A DNA stretch of 64,000 bases. It comes from Chiridota heheva. Lineage: Eukaryota; Echinodermata; Holothuroidea; Apodida; Chiridotidae. The notes below the pieces were generated by a model. The model searched no databases. It was not told the origin of the DNA and was given only the letters and a program-made list of their open reading frames with translations. This document shows positions 39,901 to 45,558 of the stretch, piece by piece. The stretch spans positions 119,501 through 183,500 of the forward strand of contig JAIGNY010004513.1 in the NCBI GenBank assembly GCA_020152595.1. The letters run 5' to 3'. Position 1 is the stretch's first letter; each line of letters opens with the position of its first letter. A program made the position numbers and the translations under genes.

Positions 39901-42900
39901 CGATTGGACAGGCACTTTTAAAAATATAATTTTGCTTTGTCAAATAGGCCCACAGTAGTGATCCGGTATCATTCGAAAGAGCTTGAATAGTTCTTTCAGA
40001 GAAATGTAACTTTTTGATGTCATGTTAGGTTTTGTTAAAGATTTTTGAGAAAAAAATGAATTAAAATAGAAAATTCAAAAAATGCACAAAATTTAACAAA
40101 AAACGATTCCAAACTGCCTATCTTTTAGAATATGGGTTTGTTATTAAACTTAAATATCGGCATGAAGAAAGGAGGGGTAGTTGCTCTTTTTTTTCAATTA
40201 AAAGTATGTGACGTAAGCTTCATCACAATATTTGTGTGCGGTAGATGTACAACGATCTAGAGTTATGTTTTTGGAATATTGATAACTTAAGCAAAAGTTT
40301 GGCATTTACAGTGAGGTATATGGACTTATACGAGCGGAAAAATTGCTTTCAAATCTATTATTATGAAAGCAGCAAAAAATGTAATCAAAAATACTTAAAC
40401 ATTTACTAGTTTACAAAATCTCAGGTGTTAATTTGCATATTTTATGCAATTTTGTTGATTCATTACAGGCCTTGGTACAATACTTTTTAAATGCCTACCA
40501 TAGTTATATGAAGCAGTGCAGCACATTCAGACCAAAATGTTTTTTGAGTCTTTGCCATACCCCCAATAACATTCTAGCATGAACAGACTGCCATCATTCT
40601 CAGTGACTAACATCTAGGAAAGAAACTTCAAGAATTACAGAAAGATTTTGAGCTGCTTGCCCAGTCATACATCACACATTTTGCATGAATTATAAACCAA
40701 TGTAACTTCCATCAGCCATAGCTCACAAACTAATTGTGCTCCTTTCAAAATTCACAAACTGATTTGCTCGGATTTCAATACTCTTTCAACCTTCATAGAA
40801 ATTGCTATATGTCATAAGGGCTAGAACTAGTCAATCGTGTATATTCAGGTAACTATTCACGATAGATATTTATTAAATGACTATGATAGAACAATTTTGT
40901 ATAAAAATCATGTTGATAATTTTTTCCGTTCAGAAGTTATTGCATTTCAAAGATTGCATGAGTGTATTGAAAAGTGACCTCACAGTGTACAGTGTGATGT
41001 CATAAAGGCAAATCCAAGACAATTTTTGTATATTTCTTTAAAAATTAATTGCCTCTTTCTAAATTACTGGAAGCCTTTGTTTTGCTTATACACTTTATAA
41101 GAACGTGCTTTGCCCATCTGCCCTTGAACCTTGCACTCTAGAATAAAGAAATATTTTATAGAAATACATACAAATTGTCTTGGATCTGCCTTGATGAAAT
41201 CACATTGTACACATTCACACTCAAACAATTTAGTAAACGGAAAAAGATATGAACAAGATTCTACACCAAATTGTTTCTTTAAAAGTCCTCTATCATATAC
41301 GTGAAATTGAAACTCCATGGGGATATTCCTGTAAGTTATGATATTTAATAATGAGTGTCCATAACCATGTATACCCCTCCCTCTTCAACTAAAGATCATT
41401 TCTAGAGGAACTTGAAAGTCGTTTGTCGGAATGGAATGTCCAGCAGTGTGTTGGGGACTGCTTCATCAAGCTGCAAGGTAAACTGAAGGCCTACACTAAC
41501 TTTCACAACAACTACCCTGTGATCCTGTCTACAGCTGATAAGGTTAGAAACCTTTTGTTTATGTTTTCTCCCGTTTTGATCAATTTGCAGTTGATTACTG
41601 AAATCACTGTATCATGATTCTTTTAATGCCATGCACATCCTCACTTATACAAATTTCTGACTTTTCCCTTCTTTAGTGCCGAGAACAAGAGCCGTATTTT
41701 AGGTCATTCTTGAAGCGGTTTGACAACAGTCCAGACACAAAGATGCTAAGCTTGCAGGAGTTGTTACTCCTCCCGGCCAGCAGGATATCAGAGTACGTGA
41801 GGATACTCATCCATCAGGAGCACTGCACTGCGGTGGATCATACAGATCGAGAGGATCTTGCTGCAGCTATTCAAACATTCAAGCTCCTGCATCAGAAAAT
41901 TGAAAAGGTAAGATAAGTTAAGATAAGATAAATTTATTTCGTCCACAACAAAATATGGAAACTTGTTGCCCTGTACAAAGATATTTACAAAAATATATAA
42001 ATATAAACGCTATGAATATAAAAGTTACATAAAAGTTATATAAAAAACAGTAAATTAGGAAAAATTTTGGTAAATATTATTAAATGGTAAAACAATAACG
42101 TCCAAAAGATGTAAAATTATATATAGGCCTATAGATATAATATATATAAAAATTTGACTTAAAATACAAAAACACAAACTATCAGACCGCTTTCAAGTTG
42201 AACAGGGAAATAGAGTTGGGTAAATATGAAAACCTGAATCTGTTATGCTTGGACCGTGGCATACAAAGTCTTTTCCGTGAACGGCAGAAGACATATAATG
42301 GGAAGAACAGATGTGTGTTGTTATTTAATATTTTTTTTTCTTTTTCGGTGCATCATGTCATTGTAGAGATCAAAGACAGACTTCAGACATATGTCATCAC
42401 CAACAACACGGGCTACGATCTTCTCCAGTTTACTAGTTGAATCTTTTGTAAGCAGCCCGAATATACAGATAATACTGAAATTCAACATGCTTTGTATTAC
42501 TGATTGGTAAAAGAGCTTAATGTAGGGATATATGCTGAAAATATCTGACTTCATACATAGAACCACAGAGGAATGTAGAACCATACCCAAAGTTAGAATG
42601 AAAACCCACTTTTTTTCCAAAATTGACTGGTTCTAATACAGTGTCTGGCAACCCTAGCCAGTGTTGAGTTTAGAAAAGATGCCTTGGGCAAAACTGTCCT
42701 GTAATTTTGAACCATTTCACCCATGCTGCAGCCCGATGCCAGAAATTACTGAGCTTGTTAACTCATATTTGCATTAAAATGCTTGGTTGTCTTAAAAAGA
42801 GGGGAAAAGCCTGTGCTTATTGTATGACATTCAAGCCTGTGCTTATTGTATGACATTCAAGCCTGTGCTAATTGCATATCATTCAAGCCTGTGCTTATTG

Positions 42901-45558
42901 TATAACATTCAAGCCTGTGCTTATTGTATGACATTCAAGCCTGTGCTTATTGTATATCATTCAAGCCTGTGCTTATTGTATGACATTCAAGCCTGTGATT
43001 ATTGTATGACATTCAAGCCTGTGCTTTTTGTATGCCATTCAAGCCTCTGCTTATTGTATGACATTCAAGCCTGTGCTTATTGTATGACATTCAAGCCTGT
43101 GCTTATTGTATGACATACACGCCTGTGCTTATTGTATGACATTCAAGCCTGTGCTTATTGTATGACATTCAAGTCTGTGCTTATTGTATGACATTCAAGC
43201 CTGTGCTTATTGTATGACATTCAAGCCTGTGCTTATTGTATGACATTCAAGCCTGTGCTTATTGTATGACATTCAAGCCTGTGCTTATTGTACATTGCAC
43301 AATTGACATTCAGGAGGGATATGTGATATTGGATCATTTTAGTGTTCAATACCACTTGCCAATTCCTGGAGATTGATTCAAAGGGGATCAGAGAATCTTC
43401 TTTAATTTCTTTGTGGTTTGATAATACAGGACAGAAGAAGAGGTGAAATGGAACGATCACTCCAAGCACTGCAGCTGCAGGTAACTGGTTGCCCGACGCT
43501 GCTAGAGGCAAACAGACACCTGATAAAGGAGGAACATGTTGCCCAAATAAGGGTACAACCTACTGGCTCAACTGCAGGGTAAGATAAATATCATGCTTGG
43601 CTGAAAGGGGGCAGGGTAGGGATGGGCTGTATGAATAGGTAGATGTCGTACATAAATTCAGTTGGATCAAATAATTTATTTGTATGTAGTACTAGTAGAC
43701 TGAATTTGGCTAAAAAGTCTTCTTCAGATTTGTCCCAAGGTCCACCACTCTCATATTTAATTTCCCACATCAAGACTTATTTCCAGCCAAACAATTACAA
43801 AATTATGATTCTAATTTTTTAATATACTGTATAATTATGATTTTATGTAAATTTATCATAAAATGTTTGTCTCTGATTTTGTATTGTCTTTTATCATGTT
43901 GATGAGTGGAAATAAATGAATAAGTAAATTACCCCACAAATGAAATTTGGCAGAGGTTATATTTTCACCTGTGTTTATTCCTCAAGAGGTAATGAGTGGA
44001 TTTTGATAAAATGTGGTTTGTGGCTTCCTAAGACCCCATCAGGGAAGTATAAGGATTTGTTGGAATAGGGAAGGACAAAAATGGGGTAACCTAACTGTTT
44101 TGATGTGATTTTTCTTACAGCTTGGTCAAAAAATGTTTCAATGGAATGAGTTCAAACTGAATTTATATCCTGAAAGGGAAATCAAAAGCATGTACCTTGT
44201 GTCTATGAAGCCAACAAATTTGTTCTGACATAAACAAATAAGAAATTAGTTTCTGGCATAAATGGAGATAATGGAATACAAATTATGTCTGGAAGCAATT
44301 ATCAAAAAATAAATAAATGATTTCCATGTACAGATCCTACATCCAAGATATAATCTTAAAATGAATAATAACCATGGGTGTAGCCAGGAGGGAGGGAAGG
44401 GGGGGGGGTGGGGGGGGGAGTTAAATGGAGTATTCGAGCCACCCAACAGCTCCGCAGAACGTAAAAAGGAACGATTGTATTTTTGATTGGATAATGTAAT
44501 AAGTAACTTGGTGGAATTTCTCGGATATGATGAGGTGTGTTCTCTACAGAATGTTGTGTTTATAACTGGATCTTTAAATTTATTTTTGACATTTTCTTCA
44601 CCAGTTCCTTCCAGCATGTCCACGACATCTGCTTCTTTTTGTTCAATGATGCACTGATGGTTACCACGGAAACCAAGCGCCACATTCCATATACAAGACA
44701 GATGGAGTTATGCTACAGATTTCAAGCAGCTGTCAGCTTGACAAAGTTATTGATTGAAGATGTGCCCGACTCTCAGTGTGAGTATCAATTCAAGGGATTA
44801 ATTCTTTTGTTATTTGAGCCATCACAATAGATGTATAATTAGTGAGGGAGGGAGGAAGTGTTCTGTTTGACTCCATGCCCTATATATTTTGAGGATCAGT
44901 ACAATTCTACCTCTTCAAAATGAATCAAGTTTTCCTAGAATTTCATAACCCTTTTGTTATAACAGCGAGAAGATTCTGTTTTATCATTTACATAATCTTT
45001 ACATTACTTTAAAAGTAAATGCAATTGTTTCTGGTTGGTAGCATGCACAGTCCCATTGTCTACTGTTTTGGTGGGTTTTCTCATACCATTATGTGCTTCG
45101 TATCCTGCATGGAGACAGCACAGTGAAAACAATTGTTCCTTGCATTTTACCTTCTAATGTGTGTTTGTCTTAATGAGTATTTGGACAAATGGCCATTATG
45201 ACCATTCTTTTGTAAATATTTGAATGAAGTTTAAAGAATCTTTCTTCTTATTTTGTTAAAAATATAGGTATGGCTTGTTCCATGGAAAACAGGGATAAGC
45301 GCTGGCCCCATGAGCCTAATGGTTCGGATGGATTTAACTTAACCTATCATGGTAGACATGTCAGATCACTGGTCTAATCTGTAATGGTTTTCATTTTACA
45401 TTGTCAATATTATTGTCTCTTTTTCAGATGCGTCAAACGTCTTTGTGTTAAAAACACCCAAAAGACAATGGATGTGTTCCAGTAAAAGCTATGGTGCCAA
45501 ACTGGCCTGGATGACCATCCTTGAGGCGACAGTAAAGGCTGCTATGGACGTGGATTGA
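662..45558 (+). CDS. ECT2L: ECT2L-like F-box/RhoGEF protein (5'-partial, 19 exons seen)
   Basis: Nineteen GT-AG exons join into about 1,018 codons. Window-numbered residues: F-box about 45-75 (exon 1), its conserved W-rich continuation 81-126, a low-complexity basic linker 127-315, a DUF4347-like region about 316-510 opening with [17 protein letters not shown], an acidic/serine linker 510-672, a DH domain about 680-905 ([10 protein letters not shown], then [15 protein letters not shown]), and a PH domain about 918-1018 ([10 protein letters not shown] ... W in the final helix). This order is that of ECT2L, a Dbl-family Rho exchange factor predicted to activate Rho GTPases; the F-box could bind SKP1. 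The first exons lie before position 1. Phases agree at all junctions except exon 6 to 7 and exon 14 to 15, where a short exon is probably missing. The gene converges on the IBTK-like gene 6.5 kb downstream. Family assignment is strong; orthology to vertebrate ECT2L rather than another F-box RhoGEF is an inference from domain order. Confidence 0.85.
902..3960 (+). other. Intron 1 (ECT2L-like)
   Basis: No coding signal is seen. A partial copy of the 7381/10096 repeat (tail 'aagtcaggttgg...tgtcgggta') lies near 1311-1395, and an inverted MITE-like copy lies at 3195-3490. Short open frames at 1071 and 1181 are repeat-derived. The rest is unique-looking AT-rich DNA. Confidence 0.6.
3195..3490 (-). 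mobile_element. MITE-like repeat, copy 1
   Basis: It matches 5128-5375 in reverse complement over about 250 bases. Its core carries an internal inverted repeat: gtgtttatatatgcatttaa at 3277 against its complement ending near 3402, around a stretch containing GGTCATTCG. There are no coding features. A related 'tttaatgcacggg' motif recurs near 3580. Confidence 0.7.
3961..4098 (+). CDS. ECT2L: ECT2L-like exon 2: post-F-box segment
   Basis: The acceptor is ttttttcaag and the donor AAG|gttagg. It has 46 codons, phase 0 to 0. The residues [16 protein letters not shown], then [10 protein letters not shown], form the Trp-rich stretch that follows the F-box in ECT2L-type proteins. Confidence 0.87.
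4558..4905 (-). repeat. Dispersed repeat with 14-bp inverted ends, copy 1
   Basis: It begins with a hairpin (tcagacccgacctg, nine-base loop, caggttgggtcaga) and includes gatgaagtccttattgtg, which is duplicated internally. It matches 17555-17800 in opposite orientation. Confidence 0.65.
5128..5375 (+). mobile_element. MITE-like repeat, copy 2
   Basis: Inverted relative of 3195-3490; it shares cattctttttagttgttt, cgaatgaccctcc and aaacactgcctcaacattt. The two copies lie 1.7 kb apart in the same intron and could pair in the transcript. Confidence 0.7.
5376..7085 (+). other. Distal intron 2, no gene seen
   Basis: AT-rich intron. Open frames at 6004 and 6183 have no recognisable features. Sequence around 6880-7010 is C-rich (cttccggtgcccctgg), otherwise unremarkable. 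Confidence 0.5.
7086..7194 (+). CDS. ECT2L: ECT2L-like exon 3: charged helix
   Basis: The acceptor is ctgttgatag and the donor T|gtaagg. It has 36 codons plus one base, phase 0 to 1. It encodes a strongly charged, probably helical segment ([20 protein letters not shown]). The consensus donor and the phase match with exon 4 support it; the sequence itself has little family signal. Confidence 0.72.
7381..7745 (+). repeat. Dispersed repeat R1, copy 1
   Basis: Direct relative, roughly three-quarters identical by eye, of 10096-10470. Shared blocks include acatcaatcattcatagtta, ctcccactaagacacataac, aaacaatcattgtttggaat and gaacaggaagtcaggttggt. The 105-residue frame across it is not conserved in copy 2. 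Confidence 0.75.
8655..9535. repeat. 20-22 bp GC-rich minisatellite
   Basis: About 40 degenerate copies of a unit like ggacagggtgggatggcatg. It opens frames on both strands (the - strand reads repeats of [10 protein letters not shown]). The unit is related to, but distinct from, the core of family D at 20550 and 27930. The purine-rich strand is the + strand. Confidence 0.85.
10096..10470 (+). repeat. Dispersed repeat R1, copy 2
   Basis: Relative of 7381-7745 in the same orientation. It ends in 'gagttttcaggattaactca' and 'gtcgggtgcgtgtaggttt'. Both copies lie in the same intron, on either side of the 8.6-9.5 kb minisatellite. Confidence 0.75.
10500..11465 (+). other. Distal intron 3, nothing seen
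   Basis: AT-rich intron. The two overlapping frames at 10572 and 10786 show no domain or codon pattern. Confidence 0.5.
11466..11677 (+). CDS. ECT2L: ECT2L-like exon 4: Pro/Trp-rich linker
   Basis: The acceptor is tttcacaaag and the donor AGT|gtaagt. It starts in phase 1 and ends in phase 0. It encodes [20 protein letters not shown] and an S/R-rich tail, a probably disordered linker. Confidence 0.8.
12115..12480 (+). repeat. Widespread 'ggaggttatgtttt' animal repeat, copy 1
   Basis: It starts with the small stem gccaacaaagttggacggag, then gttatgttttcgcctgcttt and 'gattttgattaaatttggtgtg'. Repeats of this form are common in marine invertebrate genomes. It resembles 43932-44180. Confidence 0.6.
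12481..13670 (+). other. Intron 4 sequence, no gene seen
   Basis: AT-rich intron without recognisable coding or repeat structure apart from its borders. Confidence 0.45.
13672..13785. repeat. 14-bp tandem repeat
   Basis: About eight copies of gtgtaatatgaagt, nearly identical, about 115 bases before exon 5. Confidence 0.9.
13900..14039 (+). CDS. ECT2L: ECT2L-like exon 5: linker
   Basis: The acceptor is atcctcaaag and the donor AG|gtatgt. It runs from phase 0 to phase 2. It encodes [20 protein letters not shown] and a following acidic helix ending in SLYRR. Confidence 0.78.
14097..15612. repeat. Direct repeats bracketing a 1.44-kb segment
   Basis: agaggcaacattggttaaat occurs at 14104 and 15583, followed by tgctt and a diverging 'aggtctttttatt/aagtctattata'. 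The sequence between is AT-rich and without coding capacity. It could be an insertion between duplicated ends, or two solo copies of a short repeat. Confidence 0.55.
15617..15935. mobile_element. Small MITE-like element
   Basis: The ends are imperfect inverted repeats: ctatttaaaggagct at about 15620 and agctcctttaagtag at about 15921. It is about 315 bases with no coding content. No clear target-site duplication is visible. Confidence 0.45.
16300..16407 (+). CDS. ECT2L: ECT2L-like exon 6: basic linker, 3' limit uncertain
   Basis: The acceptor is ttgtttacag; the first base completes AGA. It encodes a Gly/Ser stretch, then [11 protein letters not shown]. Two donors are possible (gtggta at 16405 or gtaata at 16408) and both leave phase 2. 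Reading through gives W-W-stop (TAA TAG at 16411). Phase 2 does not match exon 7, which opens in phase 0, so either a short exon is missing or this is an alternative terminal exon. Confidence 0.7.
16557..16642. repeat. 18-bp tandem repeat
   Basis: Four and a half exact copies of aggatatagttctctgcc. It lies just after exon 6. Confidence 0.95.
16643..17554 (+). other. Intron between exons 6 and 7, no exon identified
   Basis: The phase break between exons 6 and 7 predicts an exon of length 3n+1 somewhere here or up to 18322, but I could not identify one. There is a G14 run near 17125-17140. Confidence 0.4.
17555..17800 (+). repeat. Dispersed repeat with 14-bp inverted ends, copy 2
   Basis: It is the opposite-orientation relative of 4558-4905, sharing ccagcaaatcataaccacaa, aataaggacttcatccattg and the hairpin ctgacccgact...aggtctggtctgac. 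Confidence 0.65.
18323..18441 (+). CDS. ECT2L: ECT2L-like exon 7: start of DUF4347-like region
   Basis: The acceptor is tgttcatgcag and the donor AG|gtaagt. It runs from phase 0 to phase 2 and encodes [20 protein letters not shown], then [19 protein letters not shown]. The hydrophobic strand, 'ARPGV' and 'YDY.ST' resemble DUF4347. The last 12 bases and the donor are repeated exactly 1.47 kb downstream, beyond a minisatellite. Confidence 0.85.
18451..19896. repeat. 36-bp minisatellite (about 40 copies)
   Basis: The unit runs agggtcaatctctcagtcct then agtatagtggtagttt. Copies are almost identical; variants include aacc for aatc, gacc for gtcc and tacagt for tatagt, plus one single-base deletion near 19572. 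Because 36 is divisible by 3, the - strand is open for 374 and 98 codons as a 12-residue repeat ([12 protein letters not shown]). It lies in the intron after exon 7 and has no start context or splice logic of its own, so a protein product is unlikely. Confidence 0.95.
19918..21995 (+). mobile_element. Family D element with minisatellite core, copy A
   Basis: A leader (19918-20540) matches copy B (27260-27930) over about 600 bases: tttgagaattcct, tacaatacatttgatatttt, acttgagatttaaaatcctt, catttgcataaagttgct. A 24-bp core follows, and a 3' end (21925-21995: cagggtcatataatatggg, ttgcatgggcatg) matches 63594-63665 on the other strand. The 3' end recurring next to the same core in a second place shows it is a dispersed family. 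No protein is encoded. The architecture resembles non-autonomous elements with internal tandem repeats such as HINE/DINE Helentron derivatives; that is an inference. Confidence 0.6.
20550..21925. repeat. 24-bp minisatellite core of family D, copy A
   Basis: The unit is near gggatgccatgtgggacatg plus gggt. It is nearly exact at 20560-20815 and strongly diverged at 21040-21925. The two blocks are separated by a repeat of the leader's last 130 bases (20920-21045). Open frames on both strands are by-products. Confidence 0.9.
22373..22512 (+). mobile_element. I/Nimb-like LINE, 3' tail only
   Basis: It matches the last ~140 bases of the copies at 28.3 and 34.8 kb: ttaggcacaatttgacctt, gtggtgccgttaagccc, ending in (CAAA)n. 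It is extremely 5'-truncated. Confidence 0.8.
22644..22834 (+). CDS. ECT2L: ECT2L-like exon 8: DUF4347-like region
   Basis: The acceptor is acaatctcacag and the donor G|gtaacc. It runs from phase 2 to phase 1 and encodes [20 protein letters not shown], continuing to [15 protein letters not shown]. Upstream in-frame AGs give stops or a frame without family features, so 22644 is chosen by phase. Confidence 0.82.
22890..23313. repeat. 53-bp tandem repeat (8 copies)
   Basis: The unit contains gtagcaaattgttagtcaca, ctacaaactctttaagtcac and gttgcaagaaca. Eight near-identical copies, one with a 2-base deletion (near 23165). It begins about 55 bases after the exon 8 donor. Confidence 0.95.
23314..25187 (+). 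other. Intron 8, repeats but no gene
   Basis: It holds a 38-39 bp triplicate at 24232-24345 (gtagggcctagtagtgttac) and degenerate 'gtgaatcttgaccta' repeats at 23760-23870 and 24885-25045. A purine-rich G tract lies at 25075-25115 (- strand open frame is Pro-rich filler). Confidence 0.6.
25188..25280 (+). CDS. ECT2L: ECT2L-like exon 9
   Basis: The acceptor is ttctcatag and the donor G|gtgagc. It runs from phase 1 to phase 1 and encodes [20 protein letters not shown], then [11 protein letters not shown]. The phase fits both neighbours. Confidence 0.84.
25544..25780. repeat. 15-bp tandem repeat
   Basis: About 15 degenerate copies of tataatttgcggtgt. Intronic. Confidence 0.9.
26020..26205 (+). 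CDS. ECT2L: ECT2L-like exon 10
   Basis: The acceptor is ttcccag and the donor G|gtaagc. It runs from phase 1 to phase 1 and encodes [20 protein letters not shown], then [10 protein letters not shown] and a helix ending IKLTG. The phase fits both neighbours. Confidence 0.85.
26206..27207 (+). other. Intron 10, 5' part
   Basis: AT-rich. A fragment at about 26865-26970 (ctgagcaccaagtgagaagg) resembles the body of the SINE at 50405-50665. Otherwise nothing is seen. Confidence 0.45.
27208..28261 (+). mobile_element. Family D element, copy B
   Basis: It begins with a 5' terminus ttcgcatgcgaagcataatg followed by gaacctat, then the leader shared with copies A and C, and a short core of 24-bp units (27930-28160). 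It is cut off at 28262, where I/Nimb-like copy 1 begins. Confidence 0.6.
27930..28160. repeat. 24-bp minisatellite core of family D, copy B
   Basis: About nine copies of gggatgccatgtgggacatg plus gggt, far fewer than copy A. Its flanks match those of copy A closely. Confidence 0.88.
28262..31590 (+). mobile_element. I/Nimb-like LINE, copy 1 (degenerate)
   Basis: In order: the end of an AP endonuclease ([12 protein letters not shown] about 28335), the RT N-terminus with [18 protein letters not shown] (28850), [19 protein letters not shown] (29049), the RT palm YVDN (29697) and a C-terminal region, then RNase H motifs (IYTDG about 30575). A tail of ggcacaatttgaccc, tgtgccattaag and (CAAA)n follows. 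Many frameshifts and stops split it into pieces, and the usual YxDD is YVDN. It is not mobile by itself. RT plus RNase H and the Cys/His end place it in the I group (Nimb-like); the exact clade is an inference. It is inserted in the ECT2L-like intron in sense orientation. Confidence 0.82.
31600..31672 (-). mobile_element. tRNA-like SINE head or tRNA pseudogene
   Basis: Read on the - strand: ttggcttaattgatagagca (A-box-like), a loop with CTTTTAA as in tRNA-Lys, and ggtcgtgagatcatttccc (weak B box). The acceptor stem does not pair, so it is not a working tRNA gene. Confidence 0.5.
32085..33630. repeat. 25-bp minisatellite (about 60 copies)
   Basis: The unit is like gttgcacaaaaggtataagc plus actta. 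Ordered variants (gtgtaag, agaag, ttacac, ctttg, aaacgttt) recur in blocks, giving a 225-bp higher-order period (see findings). It ends about 110 bases before exon 11. Confidence 0.95.
33740..33846 (+). CDS. ECT2L: ECT2L-like exon 11
   Basis: The acceptor is tgtgtacaaag and the donor AAG|gtattg. It runs from phase 1 to phase 0 and encodes [20 protein letters not shown] followed by a helix ending EADVK. It sits about 100 bases after a 1.5-kb minisatellite. Confidence 0.82.
34060..34784 (+). mobile_element. Family D element, copy C (interrupted fragment)
   Basis: The 5' terminus ttcgcatgcaaagcattatg and leader match copy B to about 34162. Then a foldback element intervenes, the leader resumes at 34705 (tttgagaattcctcagaaa), and it is cut off at 34785 by I/Nimb-like copy 2. 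Confidence 0.6.
34163..34704. mobile_element. Foldback MITE 1 (~540 bp)
   Basis: Long inverted arms: 34178-34360 (caagcatgtttatcttatat, aagaggactttaagag, agtttggtatcatttgtgta) pair with 34510-34704. It has no coding content; the open frames at 34356 and 34435 are mirror images of each other. Comparison with family D copy B gives the empty site, which supports insertion. Confidence 0.8.
34785..37511 (+). mobile_element. I/Nimb-like LINE, copy 2 (5'-truncated, degenerate)
   Basis: It begins inside the RT N-terminus ([13 protein letters not shown]), then [20 protein letters not shown] (34950), [20 protein letters not shown] (35130), YVDDF (35616, directly after a TAA), [10 protein letters not shown], and RNase H motifs IYTDGS (36508), [10 protein letters not shown] (36605), [10 protein letters not shown] and [20 protein letters not shown] (36805). 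After these comes a C-x2-C...H-x4-C segment ([17 protein letters not shown], 37122) and the stop at 37298. The tail is ctcaggcacaatttgacctt, then gtggtgccgttaagcc and (CAAA)n. Several frameshifts are present. It lies in sense orientation about 120 bases before exon 12. Confidence 0.85.
37632..37808 (+). CDS. ECT2L: ECT2L-like exon 12: linker before DH domain
   Basis: The acceptor is ttctattctgaag and the donor AAG|gtatct. It has 59 codons, phase 0 to 0. It encodes [20 protein letters not shown] and a Lys/Thr/Ser-rich tail. It lies about 120 bases after the 3' tail of the second I/Nimb-like LINE. Confidence 0.8.
37809..39177 (+). other. Introns 12-13 sequence
   Basis: Apart from exon 13 (38231-38428) nothing coding is seen. 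A short stem motif cggccgagtggcgcacaact (37959) looks like an A-box remnant. Confidence 0.4.
38231..38428 (+). CDS. ECT2L: ECT2L-like exon 13: acidic linker
   Basis: The acceptor is aactcatctcag and the donor AAG|gtacaa. It has 66 codons, phase 0 to 0. It encodes [20 protein letters not shown] and a polar stretch leading into the DH domain. Confidence 0.82.
39178..39388 (-). mobile_element. tRNA-derived SINE
   Basis: Read on the - strand: tgcagtggttaaggagttat (A box), aaggtaccggc (B-box-like), then a body with cttgggcaagacacttcact. This is a widespread SINE layout in marine invertebrates. It sits 130 bases before exon 14. Confidence 0.7.
39522..39729 (+). CDS. ECT2L: ECT2L-like exon 14: DH domain CR1
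   Basis: The acceptor is taatttttcag and the donor used here is G|gtaggc. It encodes [20 protein letters not shown], the first DH helix with the conserved S-E-x-x-Y, continuing to [10 protein letters not shown]. An earlier donor (gtaaca at 39705) would end the exon in phase 0 after LIFLD. Neither end matches the phase of exon 15. Confidence 0.85.
40855..41303. mobile_element. Foldback MITE 2 (~450 bp)
   Basis: The arms about 40855-41042 and 41145-41303 are imperfect inverted repeats: ggcaaatccaagacaatttt pairs with aattgtcttggatctgcct. The tip shares 'agaggacttttaaagaaaca' with the arm of foldback MITE 1 (gaggactttaagagaaaca), and both carry gtgatgtcata. It ends about 90 bases before exon 15. 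Confidence 0.72.
41395..41542 (+). CDS. ECT2L: ECT2L-like exon 15: DH domain
   Basis: The acceptor is ttcaactaaag and the donor AAG|gttaga. It encodes [20 protein letters not shown] and on to [15 protein letters not shown], the DH CR2 helices. It begins in phase 2. Confidence 0.84.
41677..41907 (+). CDS. ECT2L: ECT2L-like exon 16: DH domain CR3
   Basis: The acceptor is cttctttag and the donor AAG|gtaaga. It has 77 codons, phase 0 to 0. [20 protein letters not shown] is the most conserved DH helix (normally 'LLKPVQRIxxYxLLL'); here the usual P-x-Q-R is P-A-S-R. Confidence 0.87.
41908..43429 (+). other. Intron 16
   Basis: Holds ataagataaatttatttcgt and other AT-rich low-complexity sequence, then the 26-bp array. 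No coding signal. Confidence 0.5.
42808..43293. repeat. 26-bp minisatellite (about 18 copies)
   Basis: The unit is like gacattcaagcctgtgctta plus ttgtat. The + strand is open for 97 codons by chance of unit composition. It ends about 135 bases before exon 17. Confidence 0.95.
43430..43578 (+). CDS. ECT2L: ECT2L-like exon 17: DH-PH linker
   Basis: The acceptor is gataatacag and the donor GG|gtaaga. It runs from phase 0 to phase 2 and encodes an amphipathic helix ([20 protein letters not shown]) and the start of the PH-domain lead-in. Confidence 0.82.
43932..44180 (+). repeat. Widespread 'aggttat' animal repeat, copy 2
   Basis: Relative of 12115-12480: ggcagaggttatattttcac, gattttgataaaatgtggt and caatggaatgagttcaa. 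It lacks the starting stem. Confidence 0.5.
44390..44422 (+). repeat. Poly-G tract
   Basis: Runs of ten and nine G in an otherwise AT-rich intron, about 180 bases before exon 18. Could form a G-quadruplex on the coding strand. Confidence 0.7.
44605..44777 (+). CDS. ECT2L: ECT2L-like exon 18: PH domain
   Basis: The acceptor is ttcttcaccag and the donor T|gtgagt. It runs from phase 2 to phase 1. [20 protein letters not shown] is the typical PH strand 'r.lfLFnDlLlvt'; [15 protein letters not shown] follows. Confidence 0.86.
45428..45558 (+). CDS. ECT2L: ECT2L-like exon 19: PH C-terminus and stop
   Basis: The acceptor is ctctttttcag; the last codon is GAT followed by TGA at 45556-45558. It encodes [20 protein letters not shown], then [19 protein letters not shown], the last PH strand and C-terminal helix with its conserved Trp. 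Confidence 0.87.

Noticed and set aside
42808..43293. 26-bp repeats resembling a CRISPR array
   Set aside because: No spacers; simple minisatellite in an intron.
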